The notes: generated by a model from the letters alone, not told the origin. A stretch of 33,491 nt of DNA from an uncultured Clostridia bacterium (GCA_946619755.1 CAMOMI010000007.1:1-33491), one strand, 5' to 3'; shown: positions 16,146-25,473, numbered from the stretch's first letter. Numbers and translations are program-made.

Positions 16146-16868
16146 TTAATCATCCATTTCACTATTCTTTTTCACCATATTTTTAAATATAAAATACCCT
16201 ATTACCATAATAACTAATAAGATACCACAAAAGGCATAATATGTTATGTTGTTATTACGGCGTTCATTATTGTTTGGTTTGATATCTTTTTTATCATCCG
16301 ATTTGGTAGCATTGTCTGGATTATCATTTATAAGAATTAAATTTATTCCTTTATCATGATTACTGTTTGTTAAATGCCATGTATATGTTTTACCATTTAC
16401 ACTATCAGCATTATGAGTTTTTACTCCCCTATCAACAGTTATGTTGATAGAGACACTATCTAAAGTTGGATACTTATCAAAACAAATGGTATTTTGACTG
16501 CTAGAAATAATGGTACTATCTGGATAATTTTGAACAGTAAATGTTTTATAACAGTTCGATACAGCAGTAGAATTTTGATATCCATTTGTTGTAAAATCTG
16601 AGGTAAAGGTTAAAGTATTTCCTTGTAAAGTATATTTGTAGATATTGGAATTATTTTCTAAAGTGCTATCTGGATCTGTTCCTACATTAAAATCGTCTTT
16701 ATCGACAGGTACTTGCCAATTATTGTTAAAGCTACTTATTTCTGTAGCATCACTTCCAATTAATCTTATTTCTTCTTTATATTTATTGCCATCTATAGTA
16801 ACATTATATTGACAAGAACAACCTGTTAAAAACAATAAGACACTAATTATTAATAATCTTTTTTTCAT
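16146..16868 (-). CDS. Lipoprotein of the type IV locus, also with a C-terminal membrane helix
   Basis: A 240-aa protein. The lipobox LTGC (cysteine 17) after a short signal peptide marks it as a lipoprotein, yet there is also a C-terminal helix (YAFCGILLVIMVIGYFIF) with a basic cytoplasmic tail, so the extracellular domain would be anchored at both ends. The domain begins SCQYNVTIDGNKYKEEIRL and is of beta character, with a cysteine pair (SNCYKTF; NTICFD). A charged Asn/Asp/Lys linker precedes the helix. It sits 12 bases after the SpoIID-NlpC/P60 gene. Some similarity in form to LppM-type lipoproteins is possible, but the family is not certain. It may play a scaffold role at the channel (inference). 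Confidence 0.75.
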   Translation of the reverse strand: MKKRLLIISVLLFLTGCSCQYNVTIDGNKYKEEIRLIGSDATEISSFNNNWQVPVDKDDFNVGTDPDSTLENNSNIYKYTLQGNTLTFTSDFTTNGYQNSTAVSNCYKTFTVQNYPDSTIISSSQNTICFDKYPTLDSVSINITVDRGVKTHNADSVNGKTYTWHLTNSNHDKGINLILINDNPDNATKSDDKKDIKPNNNERRNNNITYYAFCGILLVIMVIGYFIFKNMVKKNSEMDD

Positions 16869-16879
16869 ATTTTCCCCTT

Positions 16880-18691
16880 TTAGTAATTATTATCGACATT
16901 ACTACGATTGTTATAGAAATTATCTAAATGAAGAATTCTAGTTGGTGTATTACCACAATTTCCTGAGTGCATATTCCAAGGTCTTATAATCAATCCATAA
17001 CTACCTGTTGATTCTGCAACATAATATCTTTGACTTGATTCATCAACCGATACAATCATCTGAACGTGACAACCATTTGAATTAATTAAATCCCCAGGTT
17101 GGCCAATACATGATGAGTTTCCTATATCACAGCTATCTCCACTAAAGGCACTATGGAAAGTTGCTGTTGTATGTCTTGAAAAATTATATCCACCATTTCT
17201 GATTGCCCAGCTTGCAAAACCGCTGCAGTCGAATCCAGAGTAATAGAATGTTGATCCATGTGACGAAGTCGATGCACTAGTCTGACTTCCAAAGTTCGGA
17301 TCAACACCAATATGTTGATATTTTCCACCCCAATAATATGGGATACGTATATGACCACCATCATATAGAAAATTAACTAGTGATACGGCGGCGGTAACAA
17401 CGCCAGCACGCGAGCCAGCACCATTTTTTATGACATTATCATGAATTGCAGCATTCAAAGTTTCAATTGATGATCCATTCGCAGCTAAGTATGAAGACAG
17501 ATTTTGATGCAACTCTGTAGCATTGGTAGTATCTTTGATTTCTAGTCCAGCAATGGATGACATAAATGAGCCTGTACTTATGGTAATGTTATTATCTGAT
17601 AAATAATACTCTAAAATTTCGTTATGTTTTAAGCCTTGTTCAGTGGCTAAATAATATGAGCCCCATTGGCTTAAGCCACGCCCATGATTTCCTGCACATG
17701 TTCCCTGTTTCCATGATTCACTGATACCACTCTGGCTATCTACCCAACTACGAGGAATTTTTTGATTTGCTTGTTTAATTGTATAATAATTATCATCGAC
17801 AGCAATACTGCAAAAAGCATCATAACCAACACTAAATAATTCATTATTTGAAAGGAGAACTTGTCCTTTTGTTTCTTCAACTGCTTGATATATTAAATCT
17901 GCATAAGGATAAACACTTCTATCGGTTATATCCCTAAAAACTTGTTTACGATCACTTGATTCAATTGTACAATTATCATCATGTGTTAAAAAGTAAGTTC
18001 TAGCAGCTAAGGCAAATTCTTTATATACTTCTAAATTATTGAACATTCCGACTTCCGCACTGACAACGCCAGCAACATAGTCTTCAAGGGCATATGTACC
18101 AGTACCAGTGACCTCATATCCCTTGCTCTTATCTGTCATGATAACTGTAACTTCTTCACAGCGCATAGCATAGTATCCACTTGTTGCTAAGCCACCAGAC
18201 GAGCTTTCTTCGTCATCGACAAAAATGACTATAAACATAAGAAGAATTACCGTTATTGGCAGTAATATTAAAATTAGTTTTAAGACCAATGGATTAGTTA
18301 ACTTTATTTGGGGTAGTCCTGATTTGCTAGTAGTAGCAGTAGTAGAAGAAATATTCGATTTTTGATTTGTATTGCTTTTACTTTGAGTTGTTGTTGAATT
18401 ATTAGCAGCGCCACTTGGTGATAAAGCATTATTAGCTGCATCTAACGCTCCTGAATTATCTAATTTTTGGGCAGCATTTCTAAATCTACGATTTTTATTA
18501 GCTCTTTTAGCGCCACGCGTTAATACTCGATCTCCTAGTTTAGTTTTACTTAAACCATCTACAACTTTACCACCAAGTTTGCCTCCATATGCGGTTGCTA
18601 CACCTTGAGCGGCAGTTTTTAATGTTTTTTTACTAGATTCTAATTCTGCAGCTTGTTGTTCCTGTTGCTCTATTAATTCTTCTTCATCCAC
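16880..18691 (-). CDS. Membrane-anchored SpoIID + NlpC/P60 peptidoglycan hydrolase fusion
   Basis: A 603-aa wall-degrading protein of the secretion locus. Residues 1-130 are cytoplasmic (acidic start, basic segment, Ser/Thr/Asn linker) and one helix follows (136-158). A SpoIID-type domain (~195-365) shows LEDYVAGVVSAEV with candidate catalytic Glu213, FALAARTYFL and GRGLSQWG; SpoIID proteins cleave glycan strands. The NlpC/P60 domain (~420-590) has Cys489 in GFDCSGFASWA and a histidine in NGCHVQMIVS, typical of peptide-stem hydrolases. Starts with GTG after GGCGGTGATTTGA. Conjugative systems such as Tn916 use a lysozyme-NlpC/P60 fusion to open the wall; here a SpoIID domain takes the glycosidase position. 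Overlap with the lipoprotein gene is absent (11-base gap). Confidence 0.9.
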   Translation of the reverse strand: MDEEELIEQQEQQAAELESSKKTLKTAAQGVATAYGGKLGGKVVDGLSKTKLGDRVLTRGAKRANKNRRFRNAAQKLDNSGALDAANNALSPSGAANNSTTTQSKSNTNQKSNISSTTATTSKSGLPQIKLTNPLVLKLILILLPITVILLMFIVIFVDDEESSSGGLATSGYYAMRCEEVTVIMTDKSKGYEVTGTGTYALEDYVAGVVSAEVGMFNNLEVYKEFALAARTYFLTHDDNCTIESSDRKQVFRDITDRSVYPYADLIYQAVEETKGQVLLSNNELFSVGYDAFCSIAVDDNYYTIKQANQKIPRSWVDSQSGISESWKQGTCAGNHGRGLSQWGSYYLATEQGLKHNEILEYYLSDNNITISTGSFMSSIAGLEIKDTTNATELHQNLSSYLAANGSSIETLNAAIHDNVIKNGAGSRAGVVTAAVSLVNFLYDGGHIRIPYYWGGKYQHIGVDPNFGSQTSASTSSHGSTFYYSGFDCSGFASWAIRNGGYNFSRHTTATFHSAFSGDSCDIGNSSCIGQPGDLINSNGCHVQMIVSVDESSQRYYVAESTGSYGLIIRPWNMHSGNCGNTPTRILHLDNFYNNRSNVDNNY

Positions 18692-18722
18692 TCAAATCAC
18701 CGCCTTTACTACTAGCTATTAA

Positions 18723-20510
18723 TTATAATCCACCACCTGAACCAAATGAATCTAATTCTTCTTGAGTTAATGTTACATCTATTTGCATTCTTCGATTACC
18801 GCATACAAATAGTGCTTCTCCTTGATTATATCTCTTTATATTTTCTTTTTCATTATCATTTAAATCGACAAGCATGGCTAAATCTTCAGCCGCTTGTTTT
18901 CTTAATCCCATAATTAAGTAATATGAGGCATTATCAAAAATGGCTTTACCATGCATTATCATATTATTAGCAACGAAGTCTGATGGTTGTTGAGTAATTA
19001 TAATAGTTCCTGTATTATATTTTCTTGCTCTTCTTTGTACTTGGGCTAAAAATTCAGCTCCAAGCTCATTTTGTGAACCTAATAATACATGGGCTTCGTC
19101 AACTGATAAAACTGTATTTTTATTTGGATTTAAACATAAACTCCAAGCATATTTTAATACATTGAATAATAAAGCATTTCTAATATTGACATCTGAATTC
19201 ATTACTTCTTTAATATTAAATACTAAATATTCATTTGTAGTATCAATAGTTGTATGGCCATTGAAATAATATTGTAGTTCTTTTACTAATGGTCTTAATT
19301 TCAATTCAAGTCTTTCCAAAACATCTCTTTCGTGAGTTTTTTCGGTCATAGATGTTAATTTACTTGTAACAGTAATATAAACATCTTGCATAATTGGAAA
19401 ATCTTTTGATGTAAAGTTAGAAAAATTAGTATTATATGCAATTCCAAATCTAGCATATGTTTCAAGAGCCATTTCGCCAAATAAAGTTAAAACATCTTCT
19501 TCAATGTTAGGTGAGTAATACTTCATAAAAGCTTTCAATGTTTGAAGAGTTGATGTTAATATTGTATAACCTAATCCTTGATTTTGAATAGTTTCATCAT
19601 CACTATCCATAACAATTTCTAGTGGGTTAATCATACCATATTGACCACCCTTACCAAGATCAACAACTTCACCGCCATAGGCTTTAGTCATTTCAGTTAG
19701 TTCACCTTCAGGGTCAACACAAACAATCTGATAACCATTTCTAATATGACTACGTAAAATTAGTTTAGCAGCTGTTGATTTACCACTACCAGATGAACCT
19801 AAAATAATCATATTGGCATTATTACGGTTATTTTCTTTTTTTATTTGATATAAGAATTGATTGAATAAAACTACTCCACCAGAAAACTCAACACCTAATA
19901 ATGTTGATAAGCCATCATCTTTTAAACTATCAAAAATGAATGGGTACATTGAGGCAATTGTTGGAGATGGCATTATAGAACCTACTCTATCTTCAATTAT
20001 TTGTTTACCAAAGATAGGAAGCATAGATTTTAAAACTCTTTCTTGTTCAAATCTTAATTGAATACCTGTCATTTCCATACCATCAAGATATGTTTTTAAG
20101 TTAGTTCTTTTATTTTCTAATTCTTCTTTTGTATCAGCAGTAATCATTATATGTAATTGAAAATCGAAACTCCTTGATTGGGATTGCGTATATTGTTGAA
20201 TAAATGTTTCTAGAGAATCAATATCTTGTCTAATTCTCTCTAGAATTGTATTATCCCTTTCATTTTGGTATCGTTGTCTAAGTTCGGCTAACTCATTATT
20301 TAACATTTTGTGTAAAATTGTTGATGAAACTGGTATATGTTTTATAACAACTTTAACACCTGGTATATTTGTTAAGTCTGATAAATAGCCATCATCTATA
20401 ATTCTTGGATATGAAATAACTGTTAAAATAGTAGCATATTTACCACTTATAACGAAATCAGCTGCGTTAAATTGTAATCCCTTAGGGGCAAGTTGTGATT
20501 TAATGTTCAT
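18723..20510 (-). CDS. virB4: Type IV secretion ATPase VirB4
   Basis: A 595-aa energiser of a type IV channel. The N-terminal ~200 residues correspond to the membrane-associated VirB4 region (a strand-rich start, then a charged helical stretch including LRQRYQNERDNTILERIRQD). The ATPase domain contains the P-loop ILGSSGSGKST near residue 240, VDPEGELTEM, and Walker B TVLSVDEAHVLLG, plus IIITQQPSDFV. The length agrees with stand-alone VirB4 proteins of Gram-positive elements. The start overlaps the end of the preceding gene by 11 bases in another frame, so translation is probably coupled. The C-terminus ends in a glycine-rich tail. Confidence 0.95.
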   Translation of the reverse strand: MNIKSQLAPKGLQFNAADFVISGKYATILTVISYPRIIDDGYLSDLTNIPGVKVVIKHIPVSSTILHKMLNNELAELRQRYQNERDNTILERIRQDIDSLETFIQQYTQSQSRSFDFQLHIMITADTKEELENKRTNLKTYLDGMEMTGIQLRFEQERVLKSMLPIFGKQIIEDRVGSIMPSPTIASMYPFIFDSLKDDGLSTLLGVEFSGGVVLFNQFLYQIKKENNRNNANMIILGSSGSGKSTAAKLILRSHIRNGYQIVCVDPEGELTEMTKAYGGEVVDLGKGGQYGMINPLEIVMDSDDETIQNQGLGYTILTSTLQTLKAFMKYYSPNIEEDVLTLFGEMALETYARFGIAYNTNFSNFTSKDFPIMQDVYITVTSKLTSMTEKTHERDVLERLELKLRPLVKELQYYFNGHTTIDTTNEYLVFNIKEVMNSDVNIRNALLFNVLKYAWSLCLNPNKNTVLSVDEAHVLLGSQNELGAEFLAQVQRRARKYNTGTIIITQQPSDFVANNMIMHGKAIFDNASYYLIMGLRKQAAEDLAMLVDLNDNEKENIKRYNQGEALFVCGNRRMQIDVTLTQEELDSFGSGGGL

Positions 20511-21057
20511 TTGGCAACACCACCTTACTATCTGTTGTCATTCCCCCATTTAAGAAACTATCTAAGACAACTCTTAAATCTGTATTAGATGTCTGGACTG
20601 AATCTAGGCCTGCATTTGATAAACCCATCATCAGTGTTCGCAACCTTTTTTGAATTATATCTGGATTTTTTTCTTTAAATAATATATAAAACTCTGTATC
20701 TGTTACATTATCACGCATAAAATCATTAGCTTTTTGAATATCTTGGCTAATTATTTTTTTAATACGTGGATCACCTTCTTGGTTATATTGAATTTGTAAA
20801 GTAGCTAAATAATTGGAAATATCAACAGGTCTATCAGCAGATATTAACCAAAACTCAAAATCAATTGAATCATAAAAAACTCTTAGTTGAGAAATAATAT
20901 TATTTCTAGAATTTGAATCTAAGATAAAGATATTTCTAGGTCTTATTTTAACTCCTGTTACTTTCATTTTGTTATCTAATTCAATCATCCCATTAGCAAT
21001 ATTTTTAACAGGTAACCAGTCTTCAGTATATTTACTATTTATCTTCTTTGAACTCAT
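20500..21057 (-). CDS. VirB4-associated (TraC N-terminal-like) protein
   Basis: A 185-aa soluble protein between the PrgI-like gene and virB4. It resembles the N-terminal domain found in TraC/VirB4 proteins (DWLPVKNIANGMIELDNKMK, then VKIRPRNIFILDS; LISADRPVDISNYL; a helical NQEGDPRIKK region) and has no P-loop. Together with the 595-aa virB4 it would add up to the size of a long VirB4, so it may be a separated N-terminal module working with the ATPase, or an independent paralogue of that module. The ATG at 21057, eight bases after GGTTGGTG, is preferred to the track's start. It overlaps its neighbours at both ends (23 bases with the PrgI gene, 11 with virB4), a sign of tight co-translation. 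Confidence 0.75.
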   Translation of the reverse strand: MSSKKINSKYTEDWLPVKNIANGMIELDNKMKVTGVKIRPRNIFILDSNSRNNIISQLRVFYDSIDFEFWLISADRPVDISNYLATLQIQYNQEGDPRIKKIISQDIQKANDFMRDNVTDTEFYILFKEKNPDIIQKRLRTLMMGLSNAGLDSVQTSNTDLRVVLDSFLNGGMTTDSKVVLPNEH

Positions 21058-21355
21058 TTTGCATACACCAACCTCTCCAAATATAATTTTTTCTTCCATT
21101 ATAATAATTTAGAATACTTTGAATAGCACACAAAAAATTGTGATAATTTGGTACTGGTAATACCAAAAAGACACATATCAACATTGGTAATAAAGAGAGT
21201 ATCATCAACCATGTTGCAGAATTTGAGAATATAGCTAGTAGAGCAACTGTAACAATTGTTCCACTAGCTAATATTACTAAATCAGGCATAGGTCTAAACA
21301 TTCCTAATACTAATGTTGATCTTTTTGTGTTTGCAGGTACTAAACTACCATTCAT
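21035..21355 (-). CDS. PrgI-family (VirB3-like) type IV secretion membrane protein
   Basis: A 106-aa protein with two adjacent membrane helices (residues ~26-46 and ~48-68), then the family-typical VPNYHNFLCAI ... NYYNGRKNYIWRGW. PrgI proteins are the Gram-positive counterpart of VirB3, associated with VirB4 in the inner channel. The position directly before the virB4 pair is as expected. Ribosome site GGAGTG. The end overlaps the next gene. Confidence 0.9.
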   Translation of the reverse strand: MNGSLVPANTKRSTLVLGMFRPMPDLVILASGTIVTVALLAIFSNSATWLMILSLLPMLICVFLVLPVPNYHNFLCAIQSILNYYNGRKNYIWRGWCMQNEFKEDK

Positions 21356-21384
21356 AAAGTATCACACTCCTTTTTTCTTTAAAA

Positions 21385-24300
21385 CTAGCTATTACCACCA
21401 TTAAAGTCGTTAGCAGCCTTTTGAGCGGCAGTAGCATTACTTGTCTCACTATATCTCTTTTCTTCTTTAAGCTGTTTAAGAATACGTTCATATTCATTTC
21501 CACTATTAATAGCAGCCGTTTTAATTTCATCAAGCGTTTCAAAGTCTTCAATTTTGCCACTTAAGAATGCAGACAATATAGTAGGTTTATCTTTTAATTT
21601 TTCTCTCATTTTTTCTACCGCTTCAGGATTTTGTCTTAAAACTTTTAAACTTTCAAGAGCATCTTGTACTTTTTCAACAGCTACTTTATCATATTTTTTG
21701 CTCTTGATATGATCAATGCTTTCACCAGCGGCCATGTCTTTAAGAATTGATGAATATTGATATCTTGCAGCATTCTTTTGGACTTGTGTTACGGCGTAAT
21801 CAGCATCAGCAGCTTCTTTTGCCTTAGTTTGTGCATTTGCTCTTAATGCATCAGCTTGAGCTTTTGCAGTATCATATGTTGCTTTGTCTGCATCACTTAA
21901 ACTATCACGATCTTTTGTCAAAATAGTGTTAGTGCCTTCAAAATCATCGACTCTCTTAGCGGCAGCTTCAGCTTCAGCTTTGGCTCTTTCAGCACGTCCA
22001 ACATACTTTCTGTGTAAGTCTCCAATTGTTTCATTTGCTCCAATATCAGCGTATTGTGTACTTCCATCAGCATTAGTTAAACCAGTTTTAATTTTTGCAG
22101 TTGGTGACACTACTTGAGTAAGTTCATTTATTTTTTCTTTCAATCTATCTTCAGCACTATCAGCAGTTGATTTAACATCTTTAGTAAGTGATGATTGTGC
22201 TTCGAGTTTCTTAATTTGTGGCTCTAAAGCCTTATTGTGTAATACGGTTCTTTGATATTGCGTTTCAATACCAGTTTTCTTTTCTATTTGTGCAGCTGTT
22301 CGATCAATAACACCTTGAATGCCACCAGCTCCACCGGCATCATAATATTTATTTAATTCAACAACTTGTTTAACATCTTTTTTAACGGCATCATCAACTT
22401 TTTTAGTGATATCTTCAAGTTTAGTTGCACCGGCTCCAGCCACAATTGTTTTAACAGTAGCACCTATGCCACCTATTGCTGCACCCGCAATTGATTTATA
22501 TTGTTTATTACTATCTTCAGCTACTTGTTCATTTGCTTGTTGAATCTGTGGTTCAAGATCTTTGATAAGTTGATTACGCTTATTTTCTGCTTTAACATTT
22601 TCTTCATTAAGGTAGTTAGCACGAGCAGTTTCATATTGAGTTTGAGCAGCTGTGTAATTTTCTTGTGCTGCTGTTATTCTTGCTTGATCGCCACTTGCAA
22701 TTGCGCTTTCAAGATTTTGTCTTGCTGTTTCTGCTGCTTGTCTATTTGCTTCAACAACTTTAGCCTCTTCTTTATTACTTTTGCGACTATTGGCATCACT
22801 ACTTCCATATTTCTGCATATTGGCAGTTTCTTTATCGAATTCAATTTGTGCCTCAGCTTGTCGTTTTGTTGCTTCAGCAATTGCTGTTGGATCTCCGCTT
22901 GCTTTTTTTTCATCTAAGTCTCTATTAGCGGCCGCTAAATTTCTTCCAGCATTTTGGAATCTAGTGAAATCAGCTTGATATATTTCATTTGCGCCTAAGC
23001 CACTAGTATTAATTTTTTCTTTTATTGCGTTTCTTTCTTTAGTTAAACGTTCAACTTCAGCTTGATCGCCTCTTTGTCTAGCATCATGTAATCTTCTGTC
23101 TATGTCTACTAAATCATTTAATCCGCCTCTTTGTTTTTGATATCTTGATAAAGCCTCATCTCTTGCTCTTGTTAAATTATCAATTTCTGATTGAGGTGCA
23201 TTTCTTCTTTTGGCATCATTTAATCTTCGATTAGCAAGTCTTAAATCATCTTCTGCTCTATTTAAATCATCAGTTCTGTTACTTAAATCTTGTAAGTTTC
23301 TAGCTTTACGTCTGTTTTCTCTTCTCTGTCGCCATTGCTCTTGGCCCTCTTTAGTAAGTATTGATTTTTGACCATTTGCTCTATTTCTGTTGACATTACT
23401 TACAATACGTCTTGCCATATTTGTTCCAAGTTTAGTAGCTCCTAAGGCAGCACCAAGAGTTCTGGCTGTTAGAGCGCCAACACGTTCGCCAGCTTTGAAG
23501 CCAAAGCCTATGCCAGCAGCACCACTTGATGGGAATAGTTCTCCCAATAGTTTTGGAGCACGACTTGCAAAAGTTAATAGTCCCATAATAAGAATAATAT
23601 ATGCAAATGTTTCCAAAGTCTTTGAAATTTGCAAGCCTTCAAATAACGTTCCACTATCATAAGCCGTTCCAATAATTTCAATTAATAATAATATAAAGTA
23701 AATAATAGCAATTCTAATAAATAAATCTACATAAGTTGTTAGGCATTGTTTTGTCCATTTTTGAAATATGCCATCTTTTTTTGGTAAGATGTATCCCATA
23801 ATGGCAATTGGAGCCATTACTTGTAAAAATAGTAATTGGGCATATCTTATACCAACATCAACACTATATAATGCGAGAACATATAAAATGAACGCACCAA
23901 CGCCAATGGCAAAGAAGCCATTAAAACTAATAGCTGGTGTATAACCATCAAAACGAATCAAAGATGATTCTACAGTTTCATTTATACCTTCTAATAAGTT
24001 TATTTTACCATTATTTCTTAGATTGCTTAGATTCTCTTCCACTTGCGCTGCAGCATCGGCACAATTACCGCTACCTGAAGCACATGCTTCTTCATCTATC
24101 CCATAGAACAAGCCTAAAATATTAGCAGAAAAAACTCCGCCAACTTGTTCGACGTTTGTATTAGTTTTACCTAAAATTATTTTTGAAATAACTTGATTTT
24201 CAATAATTTTACTTTGTAATGAATAGGCTAAAGAAAAAATTTTAGGTACAAATGCAATTAAAATAATTACAATAACTATTCTTTGTAAAATATTGCCAAC

Positions 24301-24573
24301 GCCCTTTTCTTTATCTTCAATGTTATCTGGTGTAATAACATATTTTACAAATTCAAACGTTATATAAAAAGTCATAACGATTGTTAGCACCATTGTTACT
24401 CTTTGATATATTGGTTCAACAGCATTGGTTGATAAAAAATTTACTTTAGCTAATGTTATAAATAATTGATAAACGCATGATATTAGCCAATATATTAAAT
24501 TACAAAGAAGGGCACCTAGTCCCCTTAAGCCTTGTCTCCAAAGTGGTAATCCGACGGCTACCAAAAAATTCAT
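21385..24573 (-). CDS. VirB6/TrbL-like channel protein with very long coiled-coil tail
   Basis: A 1062-aa protein. The first ~370 residues hold about seven membrane helices and loops typical of the VirB6/TrbL inner-membrane channel, including a large extracellular loop with a cysteine pair (DEEACASGSGNCADAAAQ). After GELFPSSGAAGIGFGFKAGE, a basic Arg/Asn-rich stretch begins a ~600-residue Ala/Gln/Lys/Glu-rich coiled-coil region (for example RTDDLNRAEDDLRLANRRL), ending in NDFNGGNS. VirB6-like proteins in Gram-positive elements often have C-terminal tails, but this one is unusually long and repetitive in character. The tail is probably cytoplasmic and might tether ATPases or substrate (inference). 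It starts 16 bases after the preceding VirB2-like gene. Confidence 0.85.
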   Translation of the reverse strand: MNFLVAVGLPLWRQGLRGLGALLCNLIYWLISCVYQLFITLAKVNFLSTNAVEPIYQRVTMVLTIVMTFYITFEFVKYVITPDNIEDKEKGVGNILQRIVIVIILIAFVPKIFSLAYSLQSKIIENQVISKIILGKTNTNVEQVGGVFSANILGLFYGIDEEACASGSGNCADAAAQVEENLSNLRNNGKINLLEGINETVESSLIRFDGYTPAISFNGFFAIGVGAFILYVLALYSVDVGIRYAQLLFLQVMAPIAIMGYILPKKDGIFQKWTKQCLTTYVDLFIRIAIIYFILLLIEIIGTAYDSGTLFEGLQISKTLETFAYIILIMGLLTFASRAPKLLGELFPSSGAAGIGFGFKAGERVGALTARTLGAALGATKLGTNMARRIVSNVNRNRANGQKSILTKEGQEQWRQRRENRRKARNLQDLSNRTDDLNRAEDDLRLANRRLNDAKRRNAPQSEIDNLTRARDEALSRYQKQRGGLNDLVDIDRRLHDARQRGDQAEVERLTKERNAIKEKINTSGLGANEIYQADFTRFQNAGRNLAAANRDLDEKKASGDPTAIAEATKRQAEAQIEFDKETANMQKYGSSDANSRKSNKEEAKVVEANRQAAETARQNLESAIASGDQARITAAQENYTAAQTQYETARANYLNEENVKAENKRNQLIKDLEPQIQQANEQVAEDSNKQYKSIAGAAIGGIGATVKTIVAGAGATKLEDITKKVDDAVKKDVKQVVELNKYYDAGGAGGIQGVIDRTAAQIEKKTGIETQYQRTVLHNKALEPQIKKLEAQSSLTKDVKSTADSAEDRLKEKINELTQVVSPTAKIKTGLTNADGSTQYADIGANETIGDLHRKYVGRAERAKAEAEAAAKRVDDFEGTNTILTKDRDSLSDADKATYDTAKAQADALRANAQTKAKEAADADYAVTQVQKNAARYQYSSILKDMAAGESIDHIKSKKYDKVAVEKVQDALESLKVLRQNPEAVEKMREKLKDKPTILSAFLSGKIEDFETLDEIKTAAINSGNEYERILKQLKEEKRYSETSNATAAQKAANDFNGGNS

Positions 24574-24589
24574 AATATCACTTCCCTAT

Positions 24590-25393
24590 TTATATGCTGC
24601 AACTACTATATAAGCCTTCCCATACAATATCTGCTAGATACATTATTACATTTATTAATACCGGAATTAAAAATATAGCTACGCCAATAATAACTCTCTT
24701 TATAAAAGTCATTTGGGCTTTTTTCATATCATCTTCTTTTTGTGCAATAACTGCTTTAAAGAAATCTAATGTGCCAAGAATAATAATTAGTATTGGAATG
24801 ATAATTTTTGGGTACATTAATACTTCATTTATAATATAAGCAATACTACTTGGATCATCTTTTGAGCCAAATATTGCTCCGCAATCAACTGTAGATTCAT
24901 CGCCTTCAAGTGCTATAGCCATTTTTTCATTTTTTATATAGCTTACATTTTTAGTTATTCCAGCTTCAAATTCTTCTTTTGTAATGCTTTTTTTGTCACT
25001 TGTCCATGCGGACATTTTATTAACTTGTTTAGAAGCACTGGCAAAAGAATTTGCATCTTGAGAATTATCAAATCCCCATATACCATCAGATGCCCACCAC
25101 AAAGCTCTTTCTTTTCTTCTATATACAATATAGTTAGGGCAAGCATTAGAAATTTTGTTTACTGTTAAACCAGTGTAATTATCTGATTTACTGGAATTCT
25201 TATTAATTAAAGGTTCATTATCGGCTAAAATATTTGTTTTAGTTCCCCTTTGTCTAATCGTAAATTGATTATTATTTGAATTATATTCAACAGAAACTTC
25301 TGTAGTTTGGTAATAACATACTTCTGCATATATATTTTTCATTCCAAACAACATTATTAATAACATAAATAATATGTAATTTTTATGTTTCAT
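24590..25393 (-). CDS. VirB2-like two-helix protein with a large N-terminal ectodomain
   Basis: A 267-aa protein: signal peptide (NYILFMLLIMLFGMKNIYA), ~165-residue ectodomain with cysteines at VCYYQ and NACPN, then a two-helix module (PKIIIPILIIILGTLDFFKA; VIIGVAIFLIPVLINVIMYL) joined by the charged loop AQKEDDMKKAQ. The loop and helices match the adjacent 108-aa VirB2-like protein (GKEDDIKSAQ). Cysteines flank the module (VDCGAIF before it, SSCSI at the end). The ATG at 25393 is preferred because the track's upstream ATG would place the AGAGGTG ribosome site inside the gene. It probably serves as a pilin-like or tip component. It has its own -10 upstream and leads the rest of the secretion operon. 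Confidence 0.75.
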   Translation of the reverse strand: MKHKNYILFMLLIMLFGMKNIYAEVCYYQTTEVSVEYNSNNNQFTIRQRGTKTNILADNEPLINKNSSKSDNYTGLTVNKISNACPNYIVYRRKERALWWASDGIWGFDNSQDANSFASASKQVNKMSAWTSDKKSITKEEFEAGITKNVSYIKNEKMAIALEGDESTVDCGAIFGSKDDPSSIAYIINEVLMYPKIIIPILIIILGTLDFFKAVIAQKEDDMKKAQMTFIKRVIIGVAIFLIPVLINVIMYLADIVWEGLYSSCSI

Positions 25394-25434
25394 AAAGCAC
25401 CTCTTTTTTGGCATGAGTAAAATACCTCGTATAC

Positions 25435-25443
25435 ATTATAACA
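25435..25443 (-). promoter_or_regulatory. Extended -10 promoter for the main type IV operon
   Basis: TGTTATAAT on the minus strand (TATAAT 25440-25435) is an extended -10. The -35 is unclear. It follows directly after the terminator of the pilin-like gene and lies about 42 bases before the ATG at 25393. Confidence 0.6.
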
Positions 25444-25473
25444 TAAAAAAATAGAAAAAGAAATAACTTTTTC
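25444..25473 (-). terminator. Terminator of the pilin-like gene
   Basis: Stem GAAAAAG-N6-CTTTTTC (7 bp) is followed on the minus strand by TATTTTTTT. It separates the 108-aa VirB2-like gene from the rest of the secretion locus. Confidence 0.65.

Noticed and set aside
17122-17364. 80-aa ORF on the same strand as the SpoIID-NlpC/P60 gene
   Set aside because: Out-of-frame shadow inside a well-supported long gene, without its own ribosome site.
22674-22913. 79-aa Lys/Gln-rich ORF on the minus strand
   Set aside because: Frame-shifted reading of the repetitive coiled-coil codons of the VirB6-like gene.
22501-22917. 138-aa plus-strand ORF
   Set aside because: Antisense shadow of the Ala/Gln/Lys coiled-coil region of the VirB6-like gene; Cys/Phe/Leu-rich low-complexity translation with no ribosome site.
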